Translations under genes and position numbers: made by a program
From: Fasciolopsis buskii
Taxonomy: Eukaryota; Platyhelminthes; Trematoda; Plagiorchiida; Fasciolidae
DNA: 64,000 nt
Reading direction: 5' to 3'
NCBI GenBank assembly: GCA_008360955.1
Contig: LUCM01000674.1
Span: 62,001 to 126,000, forward strand
Notes under the pieces: generated by a model
Databases searched by the model: none
Told to the model about the DNA's origin: nothing
What the model saw: only the letters and a program-made list of their open reading frames with translations
Shown: positions 62,410-64,000 of the stretch, in pieces
Position numbering within the stretch: the first letter of the stretch is position 1
Layout of the letters: each line of letters opens with the position of its first letter

Positions 62410-63810
62410 CTGTAAAAATTACGAAAATGTTGGGATATCGGTCGTTCAAGAAAACGCAGTTAACCCCCTTAGACAAGCTTGTGGTACAAACGTAAACGTG
62501 GTCATAATGAGATCTACAAAATCCCCATTGTTCTGGCCGAACTGGTGAATAATTCTTGATGCAATTGCTTCTTCATTGCATCTAGCGATTGCTTGGATTC
62601 TCGTTTCATGGTTGCTTTTGTCACTGCCTAACCGCCGTCTGTTTACGTCCCCGGCAGCGTAATGCAATTAAACCCAAAATATACAAGAAAAATACTCCTC
62701 GAAATTCGAAAGATCGGGCACTATCGAGGATACCCAAATGTCTCGAAACGCGGAGGCTGGTTATACGACGTTTCGGAGGCAGAGAATAGAAAAGTAGGTG
62801 GAACCAAAAATGTTTGAATTATGTTCAGTTCGGAAATTTAACAGAACAGAGCACGAAAATTTAAGATGAAAGTCACTTGTTTTGGGACTAATGTGGACAT
62901 TTGTGTTTTCAAACTAGGATATCTAAATGGATTCAACGAATGTGACATAAAGTGGGTAAATGACACGAAAATCTTGGAGGGATTGGCCGCGAAGCCCAAA
63001 AATAAGGATTGGCCAAAATATATATTCTACTCACCATTTACTTAGAGTTAGATTGGCTCCCTAGCATTGAAAGTAGTCGGGTAAAGATGCCACGGATAAG
63101 ATGATGTGTTTTCGCAGACTCCGAAACTCCAGTGCACGCATAACCGGACCGAACCGTCGAAATGATTCAACGGTAAATTTTGCACATCGGAATTGATTTG
63201 TTCCGGTGATTCGTCAAGTGACCGCCAAATTCGCCACCGAGCAAAATTCACGCCCTCAGGGTATTCAAAACGGTTGCCGTGTTTTGTAGATTTCTGGTCT
63301 GAGTGTGAGCACAGTCAGTGCCCAGCGCAAAACTTTGTGAAGCCATCATTGTGAAACTTCGGCTTCAGTGTAAGGGGGAAGGCTCACAATTACACCCGTC
63401 CTAGCATTTCTGTATCTTATGAATGTAAGGTTTAAAGGGCACGTTTGCTCAGGAATCAAGCAAGAAAACCGTCCCTCCAGCAGATTTGAATAGATAAAAG
63501 GCAGATAAAGAGAAGAAATAAACGAGCCTGGTCTCATGGTGAATTTCTTTTCATTAGGACAACATAAATCAAAAGCAGCCACAGTCTGTAGTTCTATTTC
63601 CCAATGTTTGTTTGGGAGCATTTGCTCCGTTGCTAAGTAGATAAAGAGCCGGAAGAGCCATTTGCAACCCTAAATTGCATTCTATATACAACGTATAACC
63701 ATTTAACCAAGCAAACAAACAAAAAACGAATCTCTTCTGCACTTTTAGTCACGATGGTTGCCCATTTTTCCTTCTGCATGACATCTAGAAATGACTATCG
63801 CAAATCTTTG
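62410..63810. other. No recognisable gene
   Basis: Short open frames, the longest 91 codons at 63346-63621 (minus), none assignable. Confidence 0.4.
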
Positions 63811-63814
63811 GCAA

Positions 63815-63852
63815 TCCACACAAACACAAACACAAACACACATAAACAAACA
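63815..63852 (+). repeat. (ACAAAC)n microsatellite
   Basis: CACAAA and ACAAAC units with a few interruptions. It produces a Val-Phe run in an open frame on the minus strand. Confidence 0.85.
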
Positions 63853-64000
63853 CGGGCTAACTTGCTCCGAACTCGGTCGGGACAATTTGCGGACACCACA
63901 AAACCCCGGAAGGACCGAGAATGATGAAATATGAGACAGTACGCTAACATAATTACATGTTTTCCTATTAATTTGACCAGCACTAATAATTCACCGACTG

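Noticed and set aside
1..64000. CRISPR arrays, operons or bacterial promoters
   Set aside because: The window has no direct repeats with uniform spacers, no long co-directional open frames, and a clearly eukaryotic repeat content.

Overview
The window reads as nuclear DNA of an animal, most likely a flatworm and probably a trematode. In 64 kb the longest open frame is only about 150 codons, and none matches a host gene I can name. There are many CA, TA and related microsatellites, two or more tRNA-derived SINE-like families, a decayed LINE reverse transcriptase, and a small repeat family carrying hammerhead ribozymes. Base composition is AT-rich. One N at 45014 marks a draft assembly. The flatworm assignment is inference from this repeat mix, not from a marker gene.

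Layout. 1-9700 is AT-rich intergenic or intronic sequence with a GAGACA microsatellite (5918-5961) and one very old copy of the ribozyme repeat (about 3912-4000). 9702-11200 is a degenerate array of the pentamer TGAAC. 11210-24150 is nearly featureless apart from (TG)n, (TA)n and (CA)n runs. 24160-24604 is a GC-richer block ending in (AT)n that looks like a retroposon tail. 26060-26780 is a tandem ribozyme repeat. 27583-29030 is a large inverted repeat whose inner 179 bp per arm are identical. 33719-33909 and 46878-47014 are two copies of a tRNA-Arg-like SINE, the second lying inside degenerate triplet repeats. 39013-39766, 44632-45018, 47737-48262, 53412-53576 and 59820-60094 are further ribozyme-repeat copies. 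58790-59480 is a broken LINE reverse transcriptase flanked by (TA)n. 60100-64000 is again mostly unassigned.

The main discovery is the ribozyme repeat. Its monomer is about 397 bp and combines a tRNA-Leu-like Pol III head with a type I hammerhead ribozyme. The ribozyme has a CTGATGA box, a stem II hairpin, a GAAA box, a two-base-pair stem III, a GUA cleavage triplet, and a six-base-pair stem I that continues through an internal loop into a second helix. Copies occur as tandem repeats 392-397 bp apart, as head-to-head arrangements, and as near-perfect hairpins in which the flanking arms prolong stem I. The same ribozyme plus its downstream 95 bp is also joined to an unrelated upstream body, shared by 26580-26780 and 39431-39645. 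This is the layout expected of a retrozyme, a non-autonomous retroelement that makes small circular RNAs by self-cleavage, here with a tRNA-type promoter.

No host gene is called with confidence. A few open frames with plausible splice sites or a signal-peptide-like start are listed at low confidence so they can be tested against RNA data.
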